Shown: positions 1 to 6,571, numbered from the stretch's first letter. The stretch is DNA of 11,688 bases from JALQTD01 sp965657495 (GCA_965657495.1 CBFHPD010000095.1:1-11688); one strand, 5' to 3'. Translations and numbers: made by a program. Notes: generated by a model not told the origin, from the sequence alone.

Positions 1-306
1 CGTGTCGAGCCCCTCACATTCCAAATGGGTGGATGCGTCGGCCCCCCACCCCTCGGGAACCGCCGCGCGCTGCGTCATCCGCCATGGCACCTCTTCCACC
101 CATTGCACCACGGGCTCGTTCGTGCCGCAGTAGGCATCAGGCACCAGCCCCGCCGCCTCCAAATCCAGCAACACATGCCCGGGCACCGTTGCGGCCACCG
201 CCGAATCGCCCACAGCGAGCACCCAGCCGCGCGACAGGGTCACCGACGCCGGACCGGTCGCCCGGGCGCATGCAAACAGCGTAAGAAAAAGGAACCACCT
301 GCTCAT
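1..306 (-). CDS. Secreted beta-mannosidase (GH2 family), N-terminal fragment
   Basis: The first 102 codons of a gene that leaves the window at its left edge. Residues 1-16 form a hydrophobic secretion signal (MSRWFLFLTLFACARA); Cys13 lies in a poor lipobox (LFAC), so an ordinary signal peptide is more likely than a lipoprotein. Residues 41-76 carry the series VPGHVLLDLEAAGLVPD, then YCGTNE, then VQWVEEVPWRM. This is the pattern of the N-terminal sugar-binding-like domain of GH2 beta-mannosidases (typically 'VPGTVHTDLL..AGLIPDPFYGTNE..LQWIE..DW'). Family knowledge: these enzymes remove terminal beta-mannose residues from mannan or glycan oligosaccharides, and full length is about 800-900 residues. 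The catalytic acid/base and nucleophile lie outside the window, so activity cannot be judged. It starts 20 bases after the stop of the gene at 327-1052 on the same strand, with no terminator between, so the two are probably cotranscribed. Other GH2 members cannot be fully excluded. Confidence 0.8.
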   Translation of the reverse strand, partial: MSRWFLFLTLFACARATGPASVTLSRGWVLAVGDSAVAATVPGHVLLDLEAAGLVPDAYCGTNEPVVQWVEEVPWRMTQRAAVPEGWGADASTHLECEGLDT

Positions 307-326
307 GGCAGGCGAAGATATCGCAC

Positions 327-1052
327 TCAGGTCTCCTGCAACGCCCGCAAAAGCAGCCGCTTGGAAATCGGCAGGAGGGTTTCCTCCAAGGGGAAGCCCA
401 TGGTCACCCGCGCGAGGAACGTCGCTGGGTTGGGCAAGTCGCTGAATCGCTTGATCAGCCCCAGTTTCACGCTTTCAAACGATTCTGAAAGTTTCTTGAA
501 GCGCTCCTCCACGGGCTCGAAGGAGACGCGGATCATGCGGTCTTCGTCGAGTTCAACCCAGCTTTTCTCGTAGCGGTAGGCGCGCAGGAAGTGCTGGCTT
601 TCGTCGTAGAGGAAGAGGTAGCCGTCGTTGGTGTAGAGGGGGGTCAGGCCCACGGGGGTGAGGTGGATTTGGTGCTCCACCCAATCGAACAAATCCCGGC
701 CCTCCGCGAAGGCTTTATCGAGCTCCGGCAGCGCAAACTCCAGGCACTCGTCGAAGTACGCTTCCAAATCCGGGTGCTCCGCCGCCGCTTCGAACATCGG
801 TCGCAACTGTTCCCAGTCCAAACCCACCACGCGCCCCAGTTGCTGCTCCCGGTGCGCCCTCCGCGCCTCGTCAAAGGCGTGCAATTGCTGGTGCTGCACG
901 ATGACCTCACCCAGCGCCGGGTAGATCCGCGCGTGATCGAATTGCCGCCGCACGGCCTGCATCCAAGCGAGGAACAGGTATTGCTTGTACTCGGCGTCGA
1001 GCGTGCCTTGCGTCAGCCATTGTTGCGGCAGGGAAGGAGTGGACATCGTCAT
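327..1052 (-). CDS. Conserved-looking hypothetical cytoplasmic protein
   Basis: I do not recognise a named family. The product, 241 residues from this start, has no signal peptide or membrane segment. It is rich in charged and aromatic residues and looks mainly helical: an N-terminal helical part (about 15-125, with AEYKQYLFLAWMQAVRRQF) is followed by a short strand-like part (about 135-180, with TPLYTNDGYLFLY and DRMIRVSFEP) and a basic helical C-terminus (183-241). The absence of frame disruption and the normal amino-acid composition support a real gene. The start is uncertain. The frame stays open to an ATG at 1151, but the extra 33 codons run through AT-richer DNA that holds the likely promoter of the divergent lipoprotein gene. 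ATG 1052 or ATG 1046 is therefore preferred. It lies directly upstream of the beta-mannosidase gene, but nothing in the sequence shows a role in glycan use. Confidence 0.7.
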   Translation of the reverse strand: MTMSTPSLPQQWLTQGTLDAEYKQYLFLAWMQAVRRQFDHARIYPALGEVIVQHQQLHAFDEARRAHREQQLGRVVGLDWEQLRPMFEAAAEHPDLEAYFDECLEFALPELDKAFAEGRDLFDWVEHQIHLTPVGLTPLYTNDGYLFLYDESQHFLRAYRYEKSWVELDEDRMIRVSFEPVEERFKKLSESFESVKLGLIKRFSDLPNPATFLARVTMGFPLEETLLPISKRLLLRALQET

Positions 1053-1113
1053 AGCAGTGGGATTCACCCCTTGCTTACGAACCAAATCCCGCACAGGTTT
1101 CACATTCAATTTC

Positions 1114-1143
1114 TTGTGAATATGCACCGCTTGCGTATTTTCG
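1114..1143 (+). promoter_or_regulatory. Bacteroidota-type promoter for the lipoprotein gene at 1166
   Basis: TTG at 1114-1116 and TATTTTCG at 1136-1143 are separated by 19 bases. This matches the Flavobacterium/Bacteroides layout (TTG, 17-23 bases, TAnnTTTG) with one mismatch in the -7 box. Transcription would start near 1150, leaving a leader of roughly 15-20 bases before ATG 1166. The surrounding 1090-1165 stretch is AT-rich relative to the genes on either side. Confidence 0.5.
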
Positions 1144-1165
1144 TGCCGCATTTAATCTGCAAGAC

Positions 1166-1486
1166 ATGAAAAAATTGCTCTACACCCTCCTCGCTGCAGG
1201 AGTATTCGTTGCCGCTGGTTGCGGTGGCGAGACCACGGAATGTGACGCTGGCGACAAGGCCATCATCCGCGTGGTGAACAACACGGTTTGCACCCCCGAC
1301 ATCGAGTTCGATGGCGATTTGATGGAGGCGGACATGCCCATCCTCGACTCAACCGAGTACGAAGTGGACGCAGGTTCCATCACGGTGCGCGCGAAGATGG
1401 CTTTCATCTCTGCTTGTGAAGACCGTTCAGAGACGTTCACGACCGAGTGCGGCGGATTCTACCGCTTCGAAGTCTACGTCGACTGA
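1166..1486 (+). CDS. Small Cys-rich lipoprotein, DUF4397-like
   Basis: A 106-residue exported protein. Residues 1-18 are a basic-hydrophobic signal ending in the lipobox AAGC, with lipidated Cys19 followed by GGE. The mature part holds four more cysteines (26, 42, 84, 95), enough for two disulfides, and is acidic. The segment 31-76 (KAIIRVVNNT, then a short aspartate/glycine turn, then DSTEYEVDAGSITVRA) resembles the repeating strand pattern of DUF4397 beta-sandwich domains, which read roughly 'RVVNAS...VDG...Y..VPAGSYTV'. That assignment is an inference from pattern only. It has its own upstream promoter and is followed by a strong terminator, so it is probably monocistronic. No enzymatic function is suggested; a surface-exposed or periplasmic anchored binding/structural role is plausible. 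Confidence 0.8.
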   Translation: MKKLLYTLLAAGVFVAAGCGGETTECDAGDKAIIRVVNNTVCTPDIEFDGDLMEADMPILDSTEYEVDAGSITVRAKMAFISACEDRSETFTTECGGFYRFEVYVD

Positions 1487-1507
1487 TTCATTCGACCTTG
1501 AAATGTT

Positions 1508-1543
1508 AACCCCCGTGGCCCGCGCCACGGGGGTTTTCTTTTT
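1508..1543 (+). terminator. Strong Rho-independent terminator
   Basis: A perfect 12-bp inverted repeat (AACCCCCGTGGC at 1508-1519, GCCACGGGGGTT at 1524-1535) with a 4-base loop is followed by a T-rich run (TTCTTTTT). It lies 21 bases after the stop of the lipoprotein gene at 1166-1486 and ends transcription of that gene. It sits only a few bases before the -7 box of the next gene. Confidence 0.93.
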
Positions 1544-1547
1544 GCGG

Positions 1548-1555
1548 TAGTTTTG
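1548..1555 (+). promoter_or_regulatory. -7 promoter box directly upstream of ATG 1561
   Basis: TAGTTTTG is a perfect match to the Bacteroidota -7 consensus TAnnTTTG and ends 5 bases before the ATG at 1561. The -33 position (about 1524-1530) falls inside the right arm of the preceding terminator and contains no TTG. The promoter therefore has only its -7 half, and a transcript starting 4-7 bases past the box would be leaderless or nearly so. Confidence 0.45.
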
Positions 1556-1560
1556 GGGGC

Positions 1561-2007
1561 ATGAACACGATGCGTTTTTCCCTGTTGGCCGCTTTGGGCC
1601 TGTTTTTACTAGCGAACACCGGTTGCGAAATCACCTTCCGGGGGTGTTTGGATCCCGAGGCGGTGAACTTCGATGCCACGGCGGACGAGGACGACGGGTC
1701 GTGCCTGTATGAAGGGCAAGCCGTGTTTTGGTACGATGCCGACGTGGCCTCCGACCTCGACGCCTACCTCAGCGACAGCTTGACGTTCTACATCGACGGC
1801 GAGCCCCTGCTCACGGCCGAGACCAACACCTACTGGCTCAGTGCCCCCGATTGCGGGCTCTACAACTCGTACACCATCACGGCGGGCCTCGAAGCGGGAG
1901 AAGCGCGCGTGGCCACGTACCAAGTCATCGACAACTTCGACGATGTGCTGTGGGACGGCGTGGTGGTCTTCAACAACAACGGCTGCACCGCCATCGAGCT
2001 CAACTGA
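1561..2007 (+). CDS. Lipoprotein with one GCTD-type Cys module
   Basis: A 148-residue exported protein. Residues 1-21 form a signal peptide ending in the somewhat degenerate lipobox NTGC, with Cys22 as the lipid site. Residues 28-50 form one Cys-bounded module (GCLDPEAVNFDA, then DDGSCLY), the same family as the three modules in the convergent metalloprotease gene. Residues 53-148 look like a beta-sandwich of about 95 residues (FYIDGEPLL, YWLSAPDCG, VVVFNNNGC) with Cys98 and Cys142 able to pair. I do not recognise this domain. Start: ATG 1561 gives a complete signal peptide; the in-frame ATG at 1570 would also work and would leave a longer leader from the -7 box at 1548. The stop codon abuts the stop of the metalloprotease gene on the opposite strand with no spacer. 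Confidence 0.78.
   Translation: MNTMRFSLLAALGLFLLANTGCEITFRGCLDPEAVNFDATADEDDGSCLYEGQAVFWYDADVASDLDAYLSDSLTFYIDGEPLLTAETNTYWLSAPDCGLYNSYTITAGLEAGEARVATYQVIDNFDDVLWDGVVVFNNNGCTAIELN
1642..1710 (+). repeat. GCTD-type Cys module (copy in lipoprotein)
   Basis: Encodes 23 residues beginning GCLDPEAVNFDA and ending DDGSCLY. It shares the fixed Cys, Asn, Asp-Asp-Gly-Ser-Cys spacing with the modules at 2905-2973, 2371-2439 and 2224-2289 in the neighbouring gene on the other strand. The second Cys usual in ACN is replaced by Val (AVN). Confidence 0.8.
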
Positions 2008-5000
2008 TCACCAGCAGTTCGTACCGAAGACGCTCAGCATGGCGAGCATGTCCGCCACGCTCGTGACGCCGTCGTCGGTCAGGTCTCCGGCACACGGCGG
2101 GGTGGAGCAACCGAAGTCGCCGAGGAGAATCAAGATGTCCTGGATCTCAACCAGCCCGTTGCCATTCAGGTCTTCCGGGCACGCGTTCAGCGGGTTGCCG
2201 GCGCAGTCGTAGCCCGGTTCGGGGTAGGTGCACGCCGCGGAATCCGTGGCCGCCGCATCGTAATTGCAGCCTTCAGGATCGGTGCACCCGGGGATTTCCA
2301 GTTCATCGCACACCCCGTCGCTGTCGCCGTCGTTGATGCAGTCGCCGCCGCACGTGAGGAACTCCTCGGCGTAGGTGCACGACCCGTCGTCCACCGTCGC
2401 TTCTGCCGCGAAATTGCAGGCTGCTTCGTCGGTGCATCCGGGCACAACGCTTAATTCGCACAACCCGCCTACCACGATGACCACGTCGTAGGCTACGTCG
2501 TTGCTGGTGCCCCAGCCATTCATCACTGAGAAAGTCCATTCCCCTTCACCGGAGAGGTCCAAATCGGCGAGGTCTGGATTGGCGATGGCTAAATCGGTGA
2601 GGTCGATGGCAGCGGTGTACGTGCCGGCGTCCGCGACGTTCCAAGCGGCGGGCCAACTTCCGGCGTCGGTGTAGCCGAAATCCACGTCGTAGCCGCCGAT
2701 TTGGACGCACGTCCCGGTGGGCGTGCAGATGCCGAGGACCATGTCGCCCGGCCAGCTCGAGCCGTTGGTCGTGAATTGGAACGTCACATCGAGGGTTTCC
2801 AAGGTGCCGGTGGCCTGCAAGGAAAGGTCGGTGGAGGCGCCTCCGGCCAAACTTTGGTTCACGGACAATACCGAGGCGCAATCGCATTCCAATCCCGGCA
2901 GCGGGTAAGTGCATGAGCCATCGTCCAAGGTGGCCGCAGCGCTGTAATTGCAAGCCGTTTCATCCGTGCAGCCACATGCGGTGCAGCCGTCGAAGCAGCC
3001 GGTCTCAAACGCGGATGCTGCCGCATCGTTGTCCGGGTTTTCGTCCACCAAACCACCGGTCAGCGCCACGTCCACGTCGAGGGTGTGCAACCCGGTGGGC
3101 GCCGCCAAGCACGCCCCACCGCTGCACGCACTGACGTCCACCGATGCGAGGTAGGGCAGCGAGCCGGTCCAGTTCACCGTCACTTCCGAAGCCCCACCGT
3201 CCACCGCAAACGTCACGTCGAACGCCGTCAACGTCGTTTCGCCCAAATTCGCAATCGTGGCCGTGGGGTTGATGGCGTCCCCGCACAACTCGCCCGTTCC
3301 ATCGGTCACCCCCGAAACCCACGCATCGATCGCCACAGGATCCACGGCGGCCTCCACGGTGAAGTCCAAGTTCGAGATGTCGAAAAAGAAGTTGTCCGCC
3401 GCCTTCACCTTCACGCGCGCGCTGGAAGTCGGCAAGTTGGGGAAGACCACGGTGGCTGCGCCGTCGTTGGGTTCGTCCGAAGCGAGCAAGTAAGGCCACG
3501 TGTACCCGCCGTCCGTCGAGAGGTAGATGTCCACGGCTGCACACGACACCGGTGGTGCATCCGTGTTCGCCACGTCCCAAATGACGCTCGCCGGCTCGCC
3601 CGCTGTGTACGCCACGATGCCGTTGGGCGAAATGAGTTGGAAAGGCCCCGTCGCCCCGTCCACCGTCATTTCGATGAGGTCGTCTGCCACTCCGCCGGTG
3701 GGGCTGTTGTCGCGCACCGTGCACTTGAAGCTCATGTCGCGCCCGTAGTCCGGCAGGTGTTCCCCGATGACCGTGGTGCCCGCTACAAGGTCTTCGATGC
3801 GCGGGAAGACGCGGGTGGGGGAGGTGCTCGAAGGCCACGACCGGAAGATGGGCTGGTTGCCGCTGGGATTTGTCAGGTTGTTGTCGCCGCTCGCCGTTGC
3901 TGGGCCCAAATCGTATTGTTCCCAATTGTACGTCAGCGTCCCTGTGCCGTCCACGTCCCCCGCCACAGCCGTCAGCTCAAAGGGTGTGGAATGCGGTAAG
4001 GTCTTGCCAGAAGGCCCAGCGTCCACCGTGGGCGGCGTGTTGCCCGAAGGCGTAACAACTGCACACGTGTTGCCGCCGCCGTTCACCGAAAAGCTGACCA
4101 TTTCGTTGTAGCTGTGGTTGTGGAAGTGGTCGTCGGAATTGCTCTGCAGGTTGGGCGAACAGATGCCCGCGTAGCCCATGATGGTGCTCGCGCTCCCGGG
4201 CTCGTAGGCGGCGGAAGCTGCGCGGTTGCAGGAGTTGTTCTGGGTGTGGTTGGCGCCAAACTGGTGCCCCATTTCATGGCACACGTAGTCGATGTCGAAG
4301 GGGTCGCCCACGGGATTCGCGCCCCCGGTTACGCCCCCCGCCTTGATGCTTGAGCAGGGCGATTGGAGGTAGGCCACGCCCCCACCACCGGTGGAGAACA
4401 CGTGCCCGATGTCGTAGTTGGCGAAGCCGATTTGGGCGTCGCACGCGGTTTGGTTTTGGGACAGCATCGCCCCCCCGTCGTTGTTCGTGTACGGGTCGGT
4501 GGAGGCATTGAGGTAAATCACGGCATCGTTGTTTGCCACGAGTTCCATGCGGATGGCGACGTCGCGCTGGTAGACGCCGTTGATCCGGACCAGCGAGGTG
4601 GCCATGGCCGAGAGGGCGCCCGTGACCGTCCCGCCGTGATAGCTCGCGTATTCGCCCGTGCAGGCGAGGGCCAAACGGTAGGTGCGCAACTCCGAACCGT
4701 TCGGGGTGTTGGCCGCTTGGGGCGCCACCGCCCGGGTGTGGCCTGCGGGGCGCAGGTCGAGCCCCATGCGCAGGAGCTTGCCGCCGGTGGGGGCGACGTC
4801 CTCGGGCGCGCCGAAGCGGCGGGCGTCGCAGGTGGGCCGGGATTTGGCCGTGGCCGCATAAAACGCCGAGCGCGTGTACGCCATGTACTGCCCGCTCGCC
4901 CCATCGCGGTCTACCGGGTCGATGAAAACGGTCTCCTCACCCGGCGTCAGCACCATCGCATGGAAGCCCCGCGGCGTCCAATCGAAATGCACCGTGCCGC

Positions 5001-5346
5001 CCCGGCCATCGGCCGCCACCCCACTGAACGTGCGGATCGACGGGTACCGAAGCTGCAACTCCTCCGCCATCACCCGGTCTTCCGCCACCCGAAAGGTGCG
5101 CCCCGTGCCATCGGGCATCGGGAAGGACATGGTCACCTCGGACCCAGCGCCCTGCGCCGGAATCCGCTCCACGAAAGCCCCGAGCGCTGCCTCGTCCAAG
5201 GCCATTCCGCGGAACTCCACTGCAGCAATCACAGGCTCCACGCCGCGCGGCAGTTCCGTGTCCTGCAGGGGCGAGAATTGGGCGAACAACGCGGAGGCAC
5301 TGCCCAACAGGAGCGCCAGCAAAAAAGTCGAAAGGGAGTGGTTCAT
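2008..5346 (-). CDS. Secreted reprolysin-like zinc metalloprotease, multidomain
   Basis: A 1112-residue secreted zinc endopeptidase of the metzincin clan (adamalysin/reprolysin-like). Signal peptide 1-22 (ends ALFAQ); propeptide about 24-200, with Cys173 in PTCDARRFG as a possible zinc-blocking cysteine. The catalytic domain is about 218-430: zinc motif HEMGHQFGANH (His357, Glu358, His361, His367) and Met-turn STIMGY (Met390), all intact. Then a PKD/Ig-like domain (about 438-565), a second beta-domain (566-665), a CARDB-like domain (about 670-785), GCTD module 1 (792-814), a jelly roll resembling a proprotein-convertase P domain (about 825-960), GCTD modules 2 (970-992) and 3 (1020-1041), and a C-terminal pair of dockerin-like 12-residue calcium loops (1059-1070, 1088-1099). 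No usual type IX sorting domain is visible. ATG 5346 is chosen because the signal peptide starts there; an ATG 8 codons upstream gives an extended N-terminus. It follows the desaturase by 40 bases on the same strand. Confidence 0.92.
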   Translation of the reverse strand: MNHSLSTFLLALLLGSASALFAQFSPLQDTELPRGVEPVIAAVEFRGMALDEAALGAFVERIPAQGAGSEVTMSFPMPDGTGRTFRVAEDRVMAEELQLRYPSIRTFSGVAADGRGGTVHFDWTPRGFHAMVLTPGEETVFIDPVDRDGASGQYMAYTRSAFYAATAKSRPTCDARRFGAPEDVAPTGGKLLRMGLDLRPAGHTRAVAPQAANTPNGSELRTYRLALACTGEYASYHGGTVTGALSAMATSLVRINGVYQRDVAIRMELVANNDAVIYLNASTDPYTNNDGGAMLSQNQTACDAQIGFANYDIGHVFSTGGGGVAYLQSPCSSIKAGGVTGGANPVGDPFDIDYVCHEMGHQFGANHTQNNSCNRAASAAYEPGSASTIMGYAGICSPNLQSNSDDHFHNHSYNEMVSFSVNGGGNTCAVVTPSGNTPPTVDAGPSGKTLPHSTPFELTAVAGDVDGTGTLTYNWEQYDLGPATASGDNNLTNPSGNQPIFRSWPSSTSPTRVFPRIEDLVAGTTVIGEHLPDYGRDMSFKCTVRDNSPTGGVADDLIEMTVDGATGPFQLISPNGIVAYTAGEPASVIWDVANTDAPPVSCAAVDIYLSTDGGYTWPYLLASDEPNDGAATVVFPNLPTSSARVKVKAADNFFFDISNLDFTVEAAVDPVAIDAWVSGVTDGTGELCGDAINPTATIANLGETTLTAFDVTFAVDGGASEVTVNWTGSLPYLASVDVSACSGGACLAAPTGLHTLDVDVALTGGLVDENPDNDAAASAFETGCFDGCTACGCTDETACNYSAAATLDDGSCTYPLPGLECDCASVLSVNQSLAGGASTDLSLQATGTLETLDVTFQFTTNGSSWPGDMVLGICTPTGTCVQIGGYDVDFGYTDAGSWPAAWNVADAGTYTAAIDLTDLAIANPDLADLDLSGEGEWTFSVMNGWGTSNDVAYDVVIVVGGLCELSVVPGCTDEAACNFAAEATVDDGSCTYAEEFLTCGGDCINDGDSDGVCDELEIPGCTDPEGCNYDAAATDSAACTYPEPGYDCAGNPLNACPEDLNGNGLVEIQDILILLGDFGCSTPPCAGDLTDDGVTSVADMLAMLSVFGTNCW
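2011..2181 (-). other. Dockerin-like paired calcium-loop tail of the metalloprotease
   Basis: Encodes residues 1056-1112, the extreme C-terminus. There are two loops of exactly 12 residues: DLNGNGLVEIQD (Asp1059, Asn1061, Asn1063, Gly1064, Asp1070) and DLTDDGVTSVAD (Asp1088, Thr1090, Asp1092, Gly1093, Asp1099). Each is followed by a hydrophobic helix (ILILLGDFG; MLAMLSVFG), and the two are 29 residues apart. This is the layout of type I dockerin repeats. Cysteines at 1056, 1080, 1085 and 1111 bracket the loops, which is unlike clostridial cellulosomal dockerins. Confidence 0.75.
2224..2289 (-). repeat. GCTD-type Cys module 3 in metalloprotease
   Basis: Encodes 22 residues (GCTDPEGCNYDAAAT, ending AACTY). 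It is one residue shorter than the other copies and has lost the DDGS acidic turn (DSAA instead), so it is the most diverged copy. Confidence 0.8.
2371..2439 (-). repeat. GCTD-type Cys module 2 in metalloprotease
   Basis: Encodes 23 residues (GCTDEAACNFAAEAT, then DDGSCTY). It is followed by a Cys/Asp-rich linker (CGGDCINDGDSDGVCDE) that looks like a thrombospondin type-3-like calcium stretch. Confidence 0.85.
2905..2973 (-). repeat. GCTD-type Cys module 1 in metalloprotease
   Basis: Encodes 23 residues (GCTDETACNYSAAAT, then DDGSCTY), preceded by a short Cys cluster (GCFDGCTAC). It precedes the P-domain-like jelly roll. Confidence 0.85.
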
Positions 5347-5386
5347 GCGGAAAGCGGTTGCTATCCACAAGATACGGAGGAACGCC

Positions 5387-6475
5387 TTACGCCGGCTGCC
5401 CGAGGGAGCGCAGCATCCGCGTGTGCACGCGCAGGGCCGTCCAGAAGGTGGTCTGCGAGTAATAAGGCAGGCCGAATTCTTCGGCCGTTTTCTTCACGAT
5501 CGGCGCCAGCTTCCGGTGATGCACGTGGCAGACGTTGGGGAAGAGGTGGTGCTCGATTTGGTGATTCAAACCGCCGCACAGCCAGGTCAACAGCCGCGAC
5601 CTCGTACCGAAGTTGGCCGTGGTCCGCAATTGGTGCGCCATCGGATCATCCTCCATGACTTCACCTTTCACCGCCGCGGGGAAGGTGTGGTGCTCCATCA
5701 CGTGGGCGAGCTGGAAGATGGAGGCGAGGCCGAGGCCGGCCACCGCGTGCATCACGACCCAACCGACCAACACCTGCCACCACACGAGGTCGGAGAAAAT
5801 GAGCGGCAGGGCGATCATGTACGTGAAATGCAGCGACTTGGTGATGACGAGGTACGTGATGAGCTTGGCCTTTGTAGTGCCCGACCGCTCGATGAGTCCG
5901 ATGCGGTCGTAGCGGCTGATGGCAATCCAGTCCTTCGCCGTGATCCAAAACAGCGACATGATGGCGTAGAAGAACCACGCGTAGATGTGCTGGAACCGGT
6001 GCCAAGGCTTGAGCGGGCGCTGCGGGGTGAAGCGCAGGGCGCCCGGCGTGTCGATGTCCTCGTCCAGTCCTTCAATGTTGGTGAAGGTGTGGTGGAGGAC
6101 GTTGTGCTGCATGCGCCAAAGCGCGGCATTGCCTCCGACGAGGTCAAGCGTGCGCCCGAGCAGGTCGTTCACGATTTTGGACTTGGAGAACGCACCGTGG
6201 TTTGCATCGTGCATCACGTTCAATCCGATGCCGGCGAGGCCCAAGCCCATCACGATTTCAGCCACCCAAAACCATACGCCGGTGCCGGTCACCCCAAAGG
6301 TGAACAGCGCCCAAGGCACGAAGTAAAGCGCCAGCATGACGCTGGTTTTCAAGTACATCCGCCAGTCGCCTGTGCGGTTGATTCCGTTTTCTTTGAAGTA
6401 GGTGTCTACGCGTTGGCGCAGGGTTCGAGTGAAGGCTGAGGTGTCCCGTGGGAAGCGAACAGTGGGTAAATGCAT
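5387..6475 (-). CDS. Front-end acyl-CoA/acyl-lipid desaturase (linoleoyl-CoA desaturase type)
   Basis: A 362-residue integral membrane di-iron desaturase that would introduce a double bond into fatty acyl chains of membrane lipids or acyl-CoA. All three histidine boxes are present: HDANH (89-93), HNVLHH (124-129) and QIEHH (306-310). The glutamine-for-histidine start of the third box marks the front-end group (delta-5/6 type), as in bacterial proteins annotated as linoleoyl-CoA desaturase. Hydrophobic segments lie at about 45-62, 67-88, 165-180, 207-228 and 232-255. No fused cytochrome b5 domain is present, so electrons must come from a separate ferredoxin or reductase; none is encoded here. 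The substrate and position of the double bond cannot be read from sequence. ATG 6475 follows a TATATTCG box by 16 bases. The gene is divergent from the TonB receptor and upstream of the metalloprotease, whose start lies 40 bases past this stop. Confidence 0.93.
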   Translation of the reverse strand: MHLPTVRFPRDTSAFTRTLRQRVDTYFKENGINRTGDWRMYLKTSVMLALYFVPWALFTFGVTGTGVWFWVAEIVMGLGLAGIGLNVMHDANHGAFSKSKIVNDLLGRTLDLVGGNAALWRMQHNVLHHTFTNIEGLDEDIDTPGALRFTPQRPLKPWHRFQHIYAWFFYAIMSLFWITAKDWIAISRYDRIGLIERSGTTKAKLITYLVITKSLHFTYMIALPLIFSDLVWWQVLVGWVVMHAVAGLGLASIFQLAHVMEHHTFPAAVKGEVMEDDPMAHQLRTTANFGTRSRLLTWLCGGLNHQIEHHLFPNVCHVHHRKLAPIVKKTAEEFGLPYYSQTTFWTALRVHTRMLRSLGQPA

Positions 6476-6491
6476 GGGCCAGATTGAAGTG

Positions 6492-6499
6492 CGAATATA
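6492..6499 (-). promoter_or_regulatory. -7 promoter box for the desaturase gene
   Basis: On the minus strand this reads TATATTCG, one mismatch from TAnnTTTG, 16 bases before ATG 6475. No TTG is found 17-23 bases further upstream (the nearest is 10 bases away), so support rests on the -7 element and position only. Confidence 0.35.
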
Positions 6500-6571
6500 C
6501 GGCCTATGGCAAGACGTGACTTGATTTGGCTATTTAGAATGAGACCAAATAAAAATACCCGCTTTGTGGGA

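Noticed and set aside
25..573. 182-codon plus-strand frame at the left edge
   Set aside because: It runs opposite the beta-mannosidase start and the end of the hypothetical gene and has a shadow-like Arg/His/Pro-rich composition.
591..1169. 192-codon plus-strand frame opposite the hypothetical gene
   Set aside because: Mirror of the minus-strand frame and would overlap the lipoprotein start; no signal, domain or promoter.
3085..3999. 304-codon plus-strand frame and matching minus-strand frame 3005-3925 inside the metalloprotease
   Set aside because: Both are alternative frames of the protease's Ig-like and CARDB-like region with Arg/His-rich translations.
5347..5386. Promoter between the desaturase and metalloprotease genes (minus-strand TATCTTG)
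   Set aside because: The spacing and last bases do not match TAnnTTTG and there is no TTG element. Cotranscription with the desaturase is equally possible.
4363..6439. Very long open frames on the plus strand opposite the metalloprotease and desaturase genes (431 and 521 codons)
   Set aside because: They are antisense to two genes with intact catalytic motifs, and their translations are Arg/His/Pro/Gly-rich without domains. High GC explains the missing stops.
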